In this document: piece by piece, positions 1-6,624 of the stretch
How positions within the stretch are numbered: the stretch's first letter is position 1
How the letters are laid out: every line of letters starts with the position of its first letter
DNA from: CALBLZ01 sp041917855
GTDB lineage: Bacteria > Patescibacteriota > UBA1384 > CAILIB01
Length of the DNA stretch: 20,884 nt
Assembly (NCBI GenBank): GCA_041917855.1
Contig: JAYRWT010000003.1
Span: 1 to 20,884, forward strand
Reading direction: 5' to 3'
Notes under the pieces: model-generated
The model's input: only the letters and a program-made list of their open reading frames with translations
The model's database searches: none
Told to the model about the DNA's origin: nothing
Position numbers and translations under genes: made by a program

Positions 1-581
1 TAAAGTCCGTTGGTGGCGATGTCGTGGATGTAGCAGTCCTGCACGAGCATGGTGTCGCCGTTGACGTTGTCGATACCCTCGGCGTTGCTGGGGTCGCGCA
101 GGCCGGAGTTATAGATCTCGCAGCGGCGGATGGTCACGTTGTCGGCGCCGGGAATCTTCACGCAGTCGCGGCCGCTGCCGTGGATGCGGCAGTCTTCAAC
201 GAGAGCGGGCCCGGCGTCAATCTTCACGCAGTAGTAGTAGCCGCCGACGATTTCCAGGCGGCGCGCCGTGCAGCCGCTGCCGGCGAAATAGAGCGTGACG
301 TCCTGACCGCTGGTGCCGTTGGGCAGCACAATCGTGGCCCACTCGCCGGCGTAGCTCTGCACGGTCAGGTTGTTGCGCGTCATGTACACTCCGCCCGTGT
401 AGGTGCCGGCGCGCAGAATCAGGGTGTCGCCGTGGTTGCTTTGCGTGTGGGCATAGGCCAGCGTCTTAAAAGGCGCACCGAGCGTTCCGCCGCCGGGAGT
501 GTCGCTTCCCGTGGGCGAGAGGTAGATGTCGGCGGCGCAGAGCGGACTGCAGAGCAGGACCATGAGGAGCGGCAGGCGCAT
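1..581 (-). CDS. Secreted right-handed parallel beta-helix protein, N-terminal part (runs off window)
   Basis: The frame opens with ATG at 581-579 and stays open for 193 codons to the window edge, so the C-terminus is missing. It begins with a signal peptide (MRLPLLMVLLCSPLCAAD; an alternative in-frame ATG lies at 563). The mature part has the usual surface beta-helix opening (IYLSPTGSD, then GGTLGAPFKTLAYA, then GDTLILRAGTYTGGVY), followed by rungs such as ARRLEIVGG, VEDCRIHGSG, IRRCEIYNSG and VQDCYIHDI. This pattern is typical of pectate-lyase-like or carbohydrate-related helix proteins; I cannot assign a substrate. The codons are strongly G/C-ending, unlike genes right of 834. Such proteins are common in Planctomycetes and Verrucomicrobia, which may point to another organism. 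The plus-strand frame over 24-635 is low-complexity Ala/Val-rich antisense and is not a gene. Confidence 0.8.
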   Translation of the reverse strand, partial: MRLPLLMVLLCSPLCAADIYLSPTGSDTPGGGTLGAPFKTLAYAHTQSNHGDTLILRAGTYTGGVYMTRNNLTVQSYAGEWATIVLPNGTSGQDVTLYFAGSGCTARRLEIVGGYYYCVKIDAGPALVEDCRIHGSGRDCVKIPGADNVTIRRCEIYNSGLRDPSNAEGIDNVNGDTMLVQDCYIHDIATNGL

Positions 582-833
582 GGACTCTCCCAGGGCAGGT
601 TGGGGGCGAGTTTACACGGGCAGGAAGTGCTGTGACAAAAATAGAATGGCCAAAATCGCCGAATTCGCTGTCGCGCCCCCGGCCGCTTCCTAGCTTGAAC
701 CCGTGCGCCAGACTTTCTGGCGGATGTTCGAGCAGCCGAAGCCCCGTGCATCGAGTTTTGTTCGAAGTTTGAAGAGCGCCGGGTTTTCCCGGCTGAGAAT
801 GCCGCTTCGCCACGGCGAGCGGAAAGAGGAAAA
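582..833. other. GC-rich non-coding stretch upstream of the beta-helix gene, ending at an abrupt join
   Basis: No coding region is convincing here. Two perfect hairpins are visible: a 7-bp stem at 706-712/716-722 with a 3-nt loop, and a 6-bp GC stem at 778-783/788-793 with a TTTT loop. Overlapping minus-strand frames of about 110 residues carry no recognisable motif. Composition matches 1-581. The stretch stops where dCTP-deaminase homology begins in mid-protein at about 834. Confidence 0.5.
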
Positions 834-1040
834 GGTGTATGGCTACAGGTAACCGCTGATCTTGGGCATGTAGGAGCTACACATCACTGGACCCTAGAAA
901 TAAAAGTCGCCCTACCTATTCGTATATATGCCGGCATGCCGATTGGTCAGGTTAGTTTTTGGCGCATCACTGGAACGGCTCAGCACAAGTATAACGGTCG
1001 CTATGCGGCCGATATACAACCTGTAACCAGCAAGTTATGA
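834..1040 (+). CDS. dCTP deaminase-like protein, C-terminal fragment (5' end lost at the join)
   Basis: The frame from 834 to TGA at 1038-1040 encodes the last ~68 residues of a DCD/dUTPase-fold protein: VWLQVTADL, then HHWTLEIKVALPIRIYAGMP, IGQVSFWRITG and a C-terminal RYAADIQPVTSKL. It lines up with the complete paralogue just downstream (VITADL, WTLQL, VYPGMPIGQMTFWRISG). The Glu of WTLE (codon 897-899) sits where dCTP deaminases carry the general-base Glu (E138 of E. coli Dcd), so this copy keeps a catalytic hallmark. No start codon is present; the N-terminal half is replaced by unrelated GC-rich DNA, so it is broken here, whether by assembly or in the cell. Its TGA overlaps the next gene's ATG (ATGA at 1037-1040), which implies they were made as a coupled pair. 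Confidence 0.75.
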   Translation, partial: GVWLQVTADLGHVGATHHWTLEIKVALPIRIYAGMPIGQVSFWRITGTAQHKYNGRYAADIQPVTSKL

Positions 1041-1573
1041 TTCTTACCGGCTCTAAAATTGCCAGTGAGGTGCTGAGTGGCAAAATAGTAATTACTCCGT
1101 TTAATCAGGAGTATTGCAATCCTAACTCCTATAATTTTCACCTCGGCGACACCCTAACTGTCTACACAGAGGAGGTGCTCGACCCAAGTCGTCCAAACGC
1201 AACAGAATCCTTTACAATCCCTACAACGGGATACACTTTGCAGCCAAACCAACTGTACTTGGGACATATCGCCGAGGTTATTGGTAGCCGTCACTATGTT
1301 CCCATTATTAAGGGAATCTCCAGCATTGCTCGATTAGGATTGTTCATTGTAATTACAGCAGACCTAGTTGACCTGGGCGCCATTGGTCAATGGACACTGC
1401 AATTGCACTGTGTGCAGCCCATTACCGTATACCCTGGCATGCCAATTGGTCAGATGACGTTTTGGCGGATCAGTGGAGCGCCTGTGTACTACACAGGCAA
1501 GTACCAGCACTCTCGCGGCCCAGTTGCATCGCTGAGCTACAAGGATTCGTTCTTTAGTGCAAGTAAGTTGTAA
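1037..1573 (+). CDS. dCTP deaminase-like protein (DCD/dUTPase fold), catalytic Glu replaced by Gln
   Basis: A complete 178-residue protein, close to the usual length (~190) of dCTP deaminases, which turn dCTP into dUTP (or dUMP in bifunctional forms) as trimers. Family signs: N-terminal MILTGSKIASEVLSG, the structural PNSYNFHLGD (29-38), the active-site turn GISSIARLG (93-101), TADL (107-110), and YPGMPIG (132-138) before the C-terminal KYQHSRGPVAS. Two departures matter: the Arg of the usual GRSS is Ile94, and the general-base Glu aligns with Gln122 in WTLQL. The fold is clear, but deaminase activity is doubtful. It may be a regulatory or heteromeric partner of the upstream copy, or act on another nucleotide. 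The start is fixed by the ATGA overlap with the upstream gene; no strong Shine-Dalgarno is visible, as expected for coupled reinitiation. Confidence 0.8.
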   Translation: MILTGSKIASEVLSGKIVITPFNQEYCNPNSYNFHLGDTLTVYTEEVLDPSRPNATESFTIPTTGYTLQPNQLYLGHIAEVIGSRHYVPIIKGISSIARLGLFIVITADLVDLGAIGQWTLQLHCVQPITVYPGMPIGQMTFWRISGAPVYYTGKYQHSRGPVASLSYKDSFFSASKL

Positions 1574-1620
1574 ATACTACTCAGCAAGCTGTAATACGAG
1601 TTGTATTTTTATGGAATATA

Positions 1621-1649
1621 TTGACATCTCTGTTGGACAGGTTTAAAAC
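1621..1649 (+). promoter_or_regulatory. Sigma-70-type promoter for the 1744 gene
   Basis: A consensus -35 TTGACA (1621-1626), a 17-nt spacer and a -10 TAAAAC (1644-1649). The predicted start, about 1655-1657, coincides with the first base of the leader hairpin described next. Confidence 0.6.
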
Positions 1650-1743
1650 GAAAAGACACTAGGGATCGGATATAGCCGCACAGGGAGTGCCGCTGTACTA
1701 GTGTCGGGCACATTTGTCCGTCCGTGTCTTTTCGAGGTTAACG
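1649..1743 (+). promoter_or_regulatory. Structured 5' leader with two mutually exclusive stems
   Basis: Stem A is 8 perfect base pairs (GACACTAG 1655-1662 with CTAGTGTC 1698-1705), enclosing a smaller stem (1674-1681 with 1687-1694, one mismatch, loop AGGGA). A further hairpin (1706-1710 with 1715-1719, loop CATT) stacks directly after stem A. Alternatively, an 11-bp perfect inverted repeat pairs 1649-1659 with 1724-1734 (CGAAAAGACAC / GTGTCTTTTCG). It shares GACAC with stem A, so both cannot form, and its 3' arm ends in the first base of the Shine-Dalgarno GAGG (1734-1737). This is the layout of a cis-regulatory RNA or an operator; I recognise no known riboswitch class. Confidence 0.45.
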
Positions 1744-2400
1744 ATGATTATTTCACAACCGATCGCAGTTACGATCTACGCTCCTCCAGGGCATGATATT
1801 CTTCGCGCTGCAGTCCTGAGTATAGGCCTTCTCAAAGAAGCACCGCTCCCGGACCGACGCACCTACCAAGTCAGTGGGGTCGACATACATAAGTTCGATC
1901 GAACCCAAGGCGTGGTCACTGGGTGGGTCTCTGGCTGCCAGAAGGCGACCGTCACATCCACCCCAAAACAAGCTGCAAGGCGAGCCTGGCGCAGGCGGCA
2001 GAAAGCTAGTCGGGAGATTCATATCTCTCTCACTACCGAGCTACCGCGCCCAGGTGATTCTCTGCCAGACGGTCTCCATATCGTCTACACCGTAGGTGAA
2101 CTTGCTCCTCAGAACAAAAATCCCTACGAATTCAGGAATCATGGCGGCAATTTTGTTGAGGTAATCCTCAATGAGCCATGGTTCACCAAGAGGGCAGCCG
2201 ATGACACAGAGACAATGTTCGGAACATTCGATGAACTTGCTCGAAAAGTGGCAGCACTCACCATGCAGCCACAGTACATGCCCAATGATCGGTCCAACCG
2301 GCCACCTAAGACCTCATGGACAAATGGCAAAAGGCGGATGGCATCGCCCCGGGCTCCGCTCGACGGTGTCGCCAGGCTGATCGCTGCCAGCGCAGAGTAA
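1744..2400 (+). CDS. Hypothetical protein, 218 residues, unrecognised
   Basis: I do not recognise this family. The start is ATG 1744, preceded by GAGG (1734-1737) at 6-nt spacing; a longer frame from TTG 1714 would run through the leader structure and is unlikely. No signal peptide or membrane segment is seen. The N-terminus looks like beta strands (MIISQPIAVTIYAPPGHD), the middle has a very basic stretch (QAARRAWRRRQKASREI, about residues 79-96), and the region LHIVYTVGELAPQNKNPYEF to FVEVILNEPWF looks like a folded alpha/beta core. The tail is basic and Pro/Ser-rich, probably flexible. The basic segments could bind nucleic acid, but that is a guess. It is a single-gene unit with its own promoter, structured leader and terminator, between the dcd-like pair and a kinase-CYTH gene. 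Confidence 0.6.
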   Translation: MIISQPIAVTIYAPPGHDILRAAVLSIGLLKEAPLPDRRTYQVSGVDIHKFDRTQGVVTGWVSGCQKATVTSTPKQAARRAWRRRQKASREIHISLTTELPRPGDSLPDGLHIVYTVGELAPQNKNPYEFRNHGGNFVEVILNEPWFTKRAADDTETMFGTFDELARKVAALTMQPQYMPNDRSNRPPKTSWTNGKRRMASPRAPLDGVARLIAASAE

Positions 2401-2438
2401 CGATTCCGGCGCGTGCCGGTGTCCAAGACATAATCCCG

Positions 2439-2473
2439 AAACCACTCCAGCCAGCAATGGCAGGAGTGGTTTT
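2439..2473 (+). terminator. Rho-independent terminator of the 1744 gene
   Basis: A 10-bp stem (2439-2448 with 2463-2472), an A-A mismatch, a further 4 bp (2450-2453 with 2458-2461) and a GCAA tetraloop, followed by TTTTCTT. It lies 38 nt after the stop codon. Confidence 0.75.
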
Positions 2474-2543
2474 CTTCGTACCTTCAGATTTTTACAGATC
2501 AAATATTAGGAGATACAATTTGACTCAAACTTTTTTGTCTAGA

Positions 2544-2571
2544 TTGACCCACGTGCCGCAGGTAGTATACA
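2544..2571 (+). promoter_or_regulatory. Promoter of the kinase-CYTH gene
   Basis: TTGACC (2544-2549), a 16-nt spacer and TATACA (2566-2571). Predicted start near 2578, giving a leader of about 18 nt that contains the Shine-Dalgarno. Confidence 0.5.
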
Positions 2572-2595
2572 GCTGTCTTGCAAGACGGAGTCACT

Positions 2596-3711
2596 ATGAA
2601 CATTCTGCCCATTCTCAGTTCGTACCTTACCAACTCGCCCCTTCTGCCAACCATTGCCATTGTCGGTGGTCCAAAGGCAGGCAAGTCCACCTTGCTCGCC
2701 CGACTGAACGCCCTCTACGGCAGCAAATTGCATGTGCTAGATGAGACGGCTACACGCCTGTTTAGCAGCGGCTTAACCACTCCCCCGAGCAACCAAGCTA
2801 CCTTGCACGCCTGGCTGCTGGAAGTGCAGCAAATCATTCTTCCCATGCAAACCATGCGCGAGCTCAGTGCGGAGCGCGAAGCCGTGGAATTTTGCAAGGA
2901 AACGCTCATCTGTGACCGAGGGATTCTGGACATTCTGGCCTACCTTCCTGGAGGTGTGGAACAGTTTCGTCAGCTCTTTCCCGGACTTGAGCCGCGGCAC
3001 TTCTACCATCGCTATGATCTAGTGCTACACCTAGAATCAGTAGCTACGGCCGCACCCGAGCTCTTTAACGCGGAAGGTAACGCCACCCGCTACGAAAGCT
3101 TGGAGCAAGCCATTGCCCTCGAGCACGCCACGCGAGCTGCCTGGCAGGATCACCCCAATTTTCGCTTTGTGTCTGGTGTAGGAGGTATTGATGCCGTTCT
3201 TAGCCAAGCACTAGGTGTATTGCGGCCCTACCTGCAGCGCGAAACTGAACGTCGCTGGATTCTGCCCGGTATGCCCGTTACGCCACTTGGCACTAGCACC
3301 GTAATTGAACAGTGTTACTTGGCAGTGAATGACGACGGGTCAGAGGTGCGCTTACGCAACGAGGGTAACATTGCCTACTGGCAAACCTTTAAGGAAGCTG
3401 GCACGGTTACGCGCCCTCAAGAAGAAGTGCAAATTAGCCGTGAGCACTACCGGGCACTTTGCACAAAAGCAGTAAGCAAACCGGTGCGCAAACGCCGCTA
3501 CCTGCTGCATGGTCTGCCTGGCGGCCCCTACCACCTAGACGAGCACCTTGGTTCACTCCAAGGACTCATTAAACTGGAGAAGGAATTCAGCACGCCGCAA
3601 GCGGCAGCTGAGTTTTCGCTCCCTGACTACTTTGGTAGTGAAATAGCAGAGGTAACCACCGACCCGCGCTACACTACCGCCCAACTCGCTCTGAACGGAG
3701 TGCCGGCCTAG
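2596..3711 (+). CDS. P-loop nucleotide-kinase-like (AAA_28 type) domain fused to a CYTH triphosphate-tunnel domain
   Basis: 371 residues from ATG 2596, chosen because GGAG (2587-2590) lies 5 nt upstream; an upstream in-frame TTG at 2578 lacks a ribosome site. The first ~205 residues form a small-kinase P-loop domain: Walker A GGPKAGKST (24-32), DET (49-51), ICDRG (105-109), YDLVLHLE (140-147), then RYESLEQA (165-172), as in AAA_28 kinases. The second domain starts at ETERRW (216-221), a form of the CYTH ExExK signature, with EQCYL (238-242), EVRLR (250-254), QTFKEAG (263-269), the acidic QEEVQIS strand, YHLDEHLGSLQGLIKLEKEF, and FGSEIAEVTTD near the end. CYTH enzymes bind triphosphate chains (adenylate cyclase, thiamine or inorganic triphosphatases). 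The likely substrate is a nucleotide or triphosphate compound; the exact reaction is unknown. Monocistronic, next to the dcd-like genes. Confidence 0.8.
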   Translation: MNILPILSSYLTNSPLLPTIAIVGGPKAGKSTLLARLNALYGSKLHVLDETATRLFSSGLTTPPSNQATLHAWLLEVQQIILPMQTMRELSAEREAVEFCKETLICDRGILDILAYLPGGVEQFRQLFPGLEPRHFYHRYDLVLHLESVATAAPELFNAEGNATRYESLEQAIALEHATRAAWQDHPNFRFVSGVGGIDAVLSQALGVLRPYLQRETERRWILPGMPVTPLGTSTVIEQCYLAVNDDGSEVRLRNEGNIAYWQTFKEAGTVTRPQEEVQISREHYRALCTKAVSKPVRKRRYLLHGLPGGPYHLDEHLGSLQGLIKLEKEFSTPQAAAEFSLPDYFGSEIAEVTTDPRYTTAQLALNGVPA

Positions 3712-3741
3712 CGGCTGGTAGGATGTTCTTTCTTCCCCTGG

Positions 3742-3766
3742 CCCGCCGAGAGCAATCTCGGCTGGG
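3742..3766 (+). terminator. Hairpin after the kinase-CYTH gene, likely terminator
   Basis: A stem of 3742-3751 with 3756-3766 (10 bp, one bulged T) closed by a GCAA tetraloop. The T-tract is weak (TCACTTTG), so termination may be inefficient. Confidence 0.5.
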
Positions 3767-3808
3767 TCACTTTGTCATTAGTATGATCTAGCGCTCAAGA
3801 CTTCCGGA

Positions 3809-3837
3809 TTGAAAGGTGTATATAGTTTTGCTAGTAT
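3809..3837 (+). promoter_or_regulatory. Promoter of the small membrane protein pair
   Basis: TTGAAA (3809-3814), a 17-nt spacer and TAGTAT (3832-3837), with TGC just before the -10 (extended -10 type). Confidence 0.6.
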
Positions 3838-3870
3838 CGCTGGTACGCCATTGGGGCGTAGGTTGGTCTT

Positions 3871-4083
3871 ATGAAAATACATATTTTTTGTTTCGCATCT
3901 ACAGGATTATTCCTGTTTTTCGCCCTTGTGATGCACCTCTTGCTCCAATATCAGCAGGGCAACAATGAGCCAGGGGCTGGCCAGATAGAAATCCGCAGGA
4001 CGGAAGGTTGGCGAAATCTTTGGTTGGTTCTGATGCTCATAGCTGGGTCGTCGGGAATCATCCTATGGTGGCTAGGTAAGTGA
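3871..4083 (+). CDS. Small two-span membrane protein, unrecognised
   Basis: 70 residues from ATG 3871. There is a hydrophobic span at about 5-26 (FCFASTGLFLFFALVMHLLL), a short polar loop with charged residues (IEIRRTEGWRN), and a second span at about 49-67 (LWLVLMLIAGSSGIILWWLG). AGGT about 8 nt upstream is a weak Shine-Dalgarno. The stop TGA (4081-4083) overlaps the GTG start of the next gene, so the two are translationally coupled and probably work together. No family recognised. Confidence 0.6.
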   Translation: MKIHIFCFASTGLFLFFALVMHLLLQYQQGNNEPGAGQIEIRRTEGWRNLWLVLMLIAGSSGIILWWLGK

Positions 4084-4529
4084 GCATCTTCGACCTGCTG
4101 CTGCTCTGCCTGTTTGCCTGTTCAGTAGTGGGTATTGGCTACGCCTTATCCTTCTACATAGTGGCAAGAATTGCTGCCACTCAACAGAGACATAACCCAG
4201 CGGACAAAGATGCTTTGCGCCCAGAGCTTTTTACTAAGTTCGCAACCTGCGGATTTATCTATGGTTTTACCAATGAGCTCCAACGGCTTTTTAACATGCC
4301 GATGGTAAGTCGCCTACCATTCAGTCTGGTATTTATCTGCGCCTACGGGTATTGGCTGTGCAACGAAGAGATAGATACGATTAACCGTGAGCATGGCGCT
4401 GAAAGCATGAATGCTATCTTACTTACTAGAAGGCCCGCCCGCATGCGAACAACCTGTCAAAATCTAGGCAAGGCTTTCGGTTTACTCTGGCTAATTGCAC
4501 TAATCGCATCACAATCACTAAGCGGCTGA
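4080..4529 (+). CDS. Membrane protein of 149 residues, unrecognised
   Basis: GTG start at 4080 in a GTGA overlap with the preceding gene. Hydrophobic segments are seen at about 4-30 (LLLLCLFACSVVGIGYALSF onward), 77-97 (MVSRLPFSLVFICAYGYWLC) and 130-147 (FGLLWLIALIAS). Between them are charged segments (AATQQRHNPADKDALRPE; NEEIDTINREHGAES). No catalytic motif or known family seen. Its TGA lies inside the following hairpin. Confidence 0.6.
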   Translation: MSIFDLLLLCLFACSVVGIGYALSFYIVARIAATQQRHNPADKDALRPELFTKFATCGFIYGFTNELQRLFNMPMVSRLPFSLVFICAYGYWLCNEEIDTINREHGAESMNAILLTRRPARMRTTCQNLGKAFGLLWLIALIASQSLSG

Positions 4530-4551
4530 CCCAATCTGGGCCAGCCGCTTA
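4519..4551. terminator. Hairpin between convergent genes, possible bidirectional terminator
   Basis: A 10-bp perfect stem (4519-4528 with 4542-4551) continues, after a mismatch, into CCC/GGG (4530-4532 with 4538-4540) with a 5-nt loop. It contains the stop codon of the plus-strand gene and lies 25 nt from the minus-strand permease stop. No T-tract follows on either strand. Confidence 0.45.
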
Positions 4552-4575
4552 ACGCATCTACAGAAAATAGTTGAG

Positions 4576-5685
4576 TTATTCGCTCTTAAAAGTACGGGCA
4601 GCAAAAAAGTATGCAACCAAAGCCCAGGCTGCCATCCCTCCTAAGTAGGGCAAAATATCAATAAAGCTTGCGCCTCTCACGCTAATATCACGCATGGCTT
4701 GATTGAGATAAGCAAGTGGTAAATTGTTACCAATGTGCTGCAGCCAGGTTGGTAGTACGTCTGTACTAAAGAATACGCCAGCCAACAGCATCTGCGGCAG
4801 GTTGAACAGATTGAGCACAATTGGCATGGTTTGCTCATCTTTGGCAATGTTTGAGATCAAAATACCAAACCCCAGGAAACTCAGTACGCCAAAGAAGGCA
4901 AGTATGCACATTTCTAGCACTGTCCAAATTCCATTTGCAAGGTGGAAATCAAAAACCCATACACCAACTGCAATAATAATCAGCGACTGTAGCACTCCCT
5001 GCACTGAACGAGCAAGCGACTGTGCAACCACAAAGCCAAATGGTGAAACGGTAGTGGCAAAAATTCGCTTGAGCACCAAAGTTTTACGAAGCGTCAGGAA
5101 AGAAAAAGCCGCACCAAACGTTGCTACGGACAACAGAGAAAAGCCAACCTGGCCCGGAAGCAAAAAGTCGATCATACTCAGACTTTTACCAGAGATTTCT
5201 TTTGAGGAGATAGTAGCCGCCGGCTTAGCTTGGGCAATTTGCAGCGTGAGCTTATCTACCACACCATTCACAAACGCCTCCGAGGTGGCCTTGCCTTGGG
5301 CATTGGTGTTGGAGGTAATCAGAGTGTAATCATTGGGTAGATTCCCCTGCTCTAGGATACTGTCCAACTTGTCAGTCTCTAGTTTTTTAGTTAGCTCCTC
5401 TTTGCTGCCACCCTGTAGCGTAATGGGTGCTTTTTCTGCTTCGCTCAGCTTTTTTAGCGTGGTGTAGACAGGACTTTCCTGATTAATGCCATCCACGATA
5501 CCAATTCTGGTAGGTGGTGTTGCATTACTAAACAAGCCAAAGATGGTTACAAAAATGAGTGGGAAAATCAGACCAAAGAAGAAGCCGCCCTTGTTGCGGG
5601 TGATTGAGCGCAGGATATACTTTGCCAAGCCAAAAGTAACTTTCCACTGGTTTGGCGAAGCAATAGTCTTAAGATTATGCTTCAC
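4576..5685 (-). CDS. ABC-2 type transporter permease
   Basis: 369 residues, starting at a GTG (5685) with GGAG 5 nt upstream. Architecture is that of ABC-2/YhgE-like exporters: one span near residues 33-53 (GGFFFGLIFPLIFVTIFGLF), a large external domain (about 55-170; IGIVDG, then QGGSKEELTKKLETDKLD and TLITSNTNAQGKATSEAFVN), and five or so C-terminal spans with the LLPGQVGFSLLSVATFGAAF segment and MPIVLNLFNLPQMLLAGVFF. It pairs with the ATPase gene upstream, overlapping it by 11 nt. The substrate (drug, lipid or peptide) cannot be told from sequence. Confidence 0.9.
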   Translation of the reverse strand: MKHNLKTIASPNQWKVTFGLAKYILRSITRNKGGFFFGLIFPLIFVTIFGLFSNATPPTRIGIVDGINQESPVYTTLKKLSEAEKAPITLQGGSKEELTKKLETDKLDSILEQGNLPNDYTLITSNTNAQGKATSEAFVNGVVDKLTLQIAQAKPAATISSKEISGKSLSMIDFLLPGQVGFSLLSVATFGAAFSFLTLRKTLVLKRIFATTVSPFGFVVAQSLARSVQGVLQSLIIIAVGVWVFDFHLANGIWTVLEMCILAFFGVLSFLGFGILISNIAKDEQTMPIVLNLFNLPQMLLAGVFFSTDVLPTWLQHIGNNLPLAYLNQAMRDISVRGASFIDILPYLGGMAAWALVAYFFAARTFKSE

Positions 5686-6436
5686 GGAGACTCCTTCCTG
5701 TAAGGTTAAGGAATACGTCTTCTAGGGTTGCAGCCCGCACTTCGGTGTGTCGCTCAAACCCACGCTTGAGTAACTGATCTATCAGGTTCGTAGGGCTATC
5801 CTGAGCAATAATCCTGCCCTTGTCCATGATTGCCAGCACATCACAGAGCTGCTCAGCTTCGTCCATATAGTGTGTAGTGAGCACAATCGTAACCCCTTGC
5901 TTTTTAATGTCGCGAATGACATCCCATAGGTTTACACGTGCCTGCGGGTCTAACCCAGTTGTTGGCTCATCTAAAAAGATAACTTTAGGTCGGTTAATCA
6001 GGGTAGTAGCCAGACTAAAGCGCTGCTTTTGCCCTCCTGAGAGGCTGTCGTACATATTCTTGGCTTTTTCTTCAAGATTAAACATTTTGAGCGTTTCCAT
6101 GGTGTCTACCTGCACGCCATACATAATGGCAAACATTTCCAGAATCTCCGTCAGGCGCAAGTAGGGATAAAAACCCGAAGCCTGCAGCTGAATGCCTATA
6201 CGGCGCTTAACCTCATCTTGCTCTTTTGCAACATTAAAACCATCAAGCTCTACACTGCCTTCTGTAGCAGACTTAAGCGTTTCGATGATCTCCAGAGTAG
6301 TAGTTTTGCCAGCGCCATTTGGCCCGAGCAGACCGAAAATGGAGCCCTCAGCAACCTCAAAGCTAACGCCATCCACGGCAGCAAAGTCGCCGTAGCGCTT
6401 TACTAAGTTATTTACCGTTATGATCGGTTTACTCAT
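5675..6436 (-). CDS. ABC transporter ATP-binding protein
   Basis: 253 residues. Walker A GPNGAGKTT (38-46), Q-loop near IGIQLQ, signature LSGGQ (132-136), Walker B VIFLDE (152-157, catalytic Glu157), D-loop GLDP and H-loop His189 (TTH). This is the CcmA/DrrA type that powers ABC-2 exporters. It is the first gene of a two-gene operon with the permease. The ATG at 6436-6434 has no Shine-Dalgarno, but TAATAC sits 6 nt upstream (6448-6443) with TTGGTC 18 nt further up, so the mRNA is probably leaderless. Confidence 0.95.
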   Translation of the reverse strand: MSKPIITVNNLVKRYGDFAAVDGVSFEVAEGSIFGLLGPNGAGKTTTLEIIETLKSATEGSVELDGFNVAKEQDEVKRRIGIQLQASGFYPYLRLTEILEMFAIMYGVQVDTMETLKMFNLEEKAKNMYDSLSGGQKQRFSLATTLINRPKVIFLDEPTTGLDPQARVNLWDVIRDIKKQGVTIVLTTHYMDEAEQLCDVLAIMDKGRIIAQDSPTNLIDQLLKRGFERHTEVRAATLEDVFLNLTGRSLREA

Positions 6437-6442
6437 GAGAGT

Positions 6443-6472
6443 GTATTAATCAAATCTGGTATTTCAGACCAA
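6443..6472 (-). promoter_or_regulatory. Promoter of the ABC transporter operon
   Basis: Read on the minus strand: TTGGTC (6472-6467), an 18-nt spacer and TAATAC (6448-6443). The -10 ends 6 nt before the ATG, which puts the transcript start at or next to the start codon. Confidence 0.45.
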
Positions 6473-6624
6473 GTATGAACTCTTGTAATGTCCTTGGGAA
6501 GATCGGCTTGGCTGTAGGGATTGCATAGCGCTCTAAAAGAAATTCAGAGATATTCCGGCAATCGAGCAGCGCCCCCGTCACAATGGAGTGCGATCTTCAT
6601 ATCTATTCAGTAAAAATATAGTAC

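Noticed and set aside
24..635. Long plus-strand frame of 203 codons
   Set aside because: Ala/Val/Gly-rich low-complexity translation antisense to a clear beta-helix frame with a signal peptide; an artefact of GC-rich codons.
1591..1610. Weak hairpin AATAC/GTATT followed by Ts after the second dcd-like gene
   Set aside because: Only 5 A/T-rich base pairs; too weak to call a terminator with confidence.
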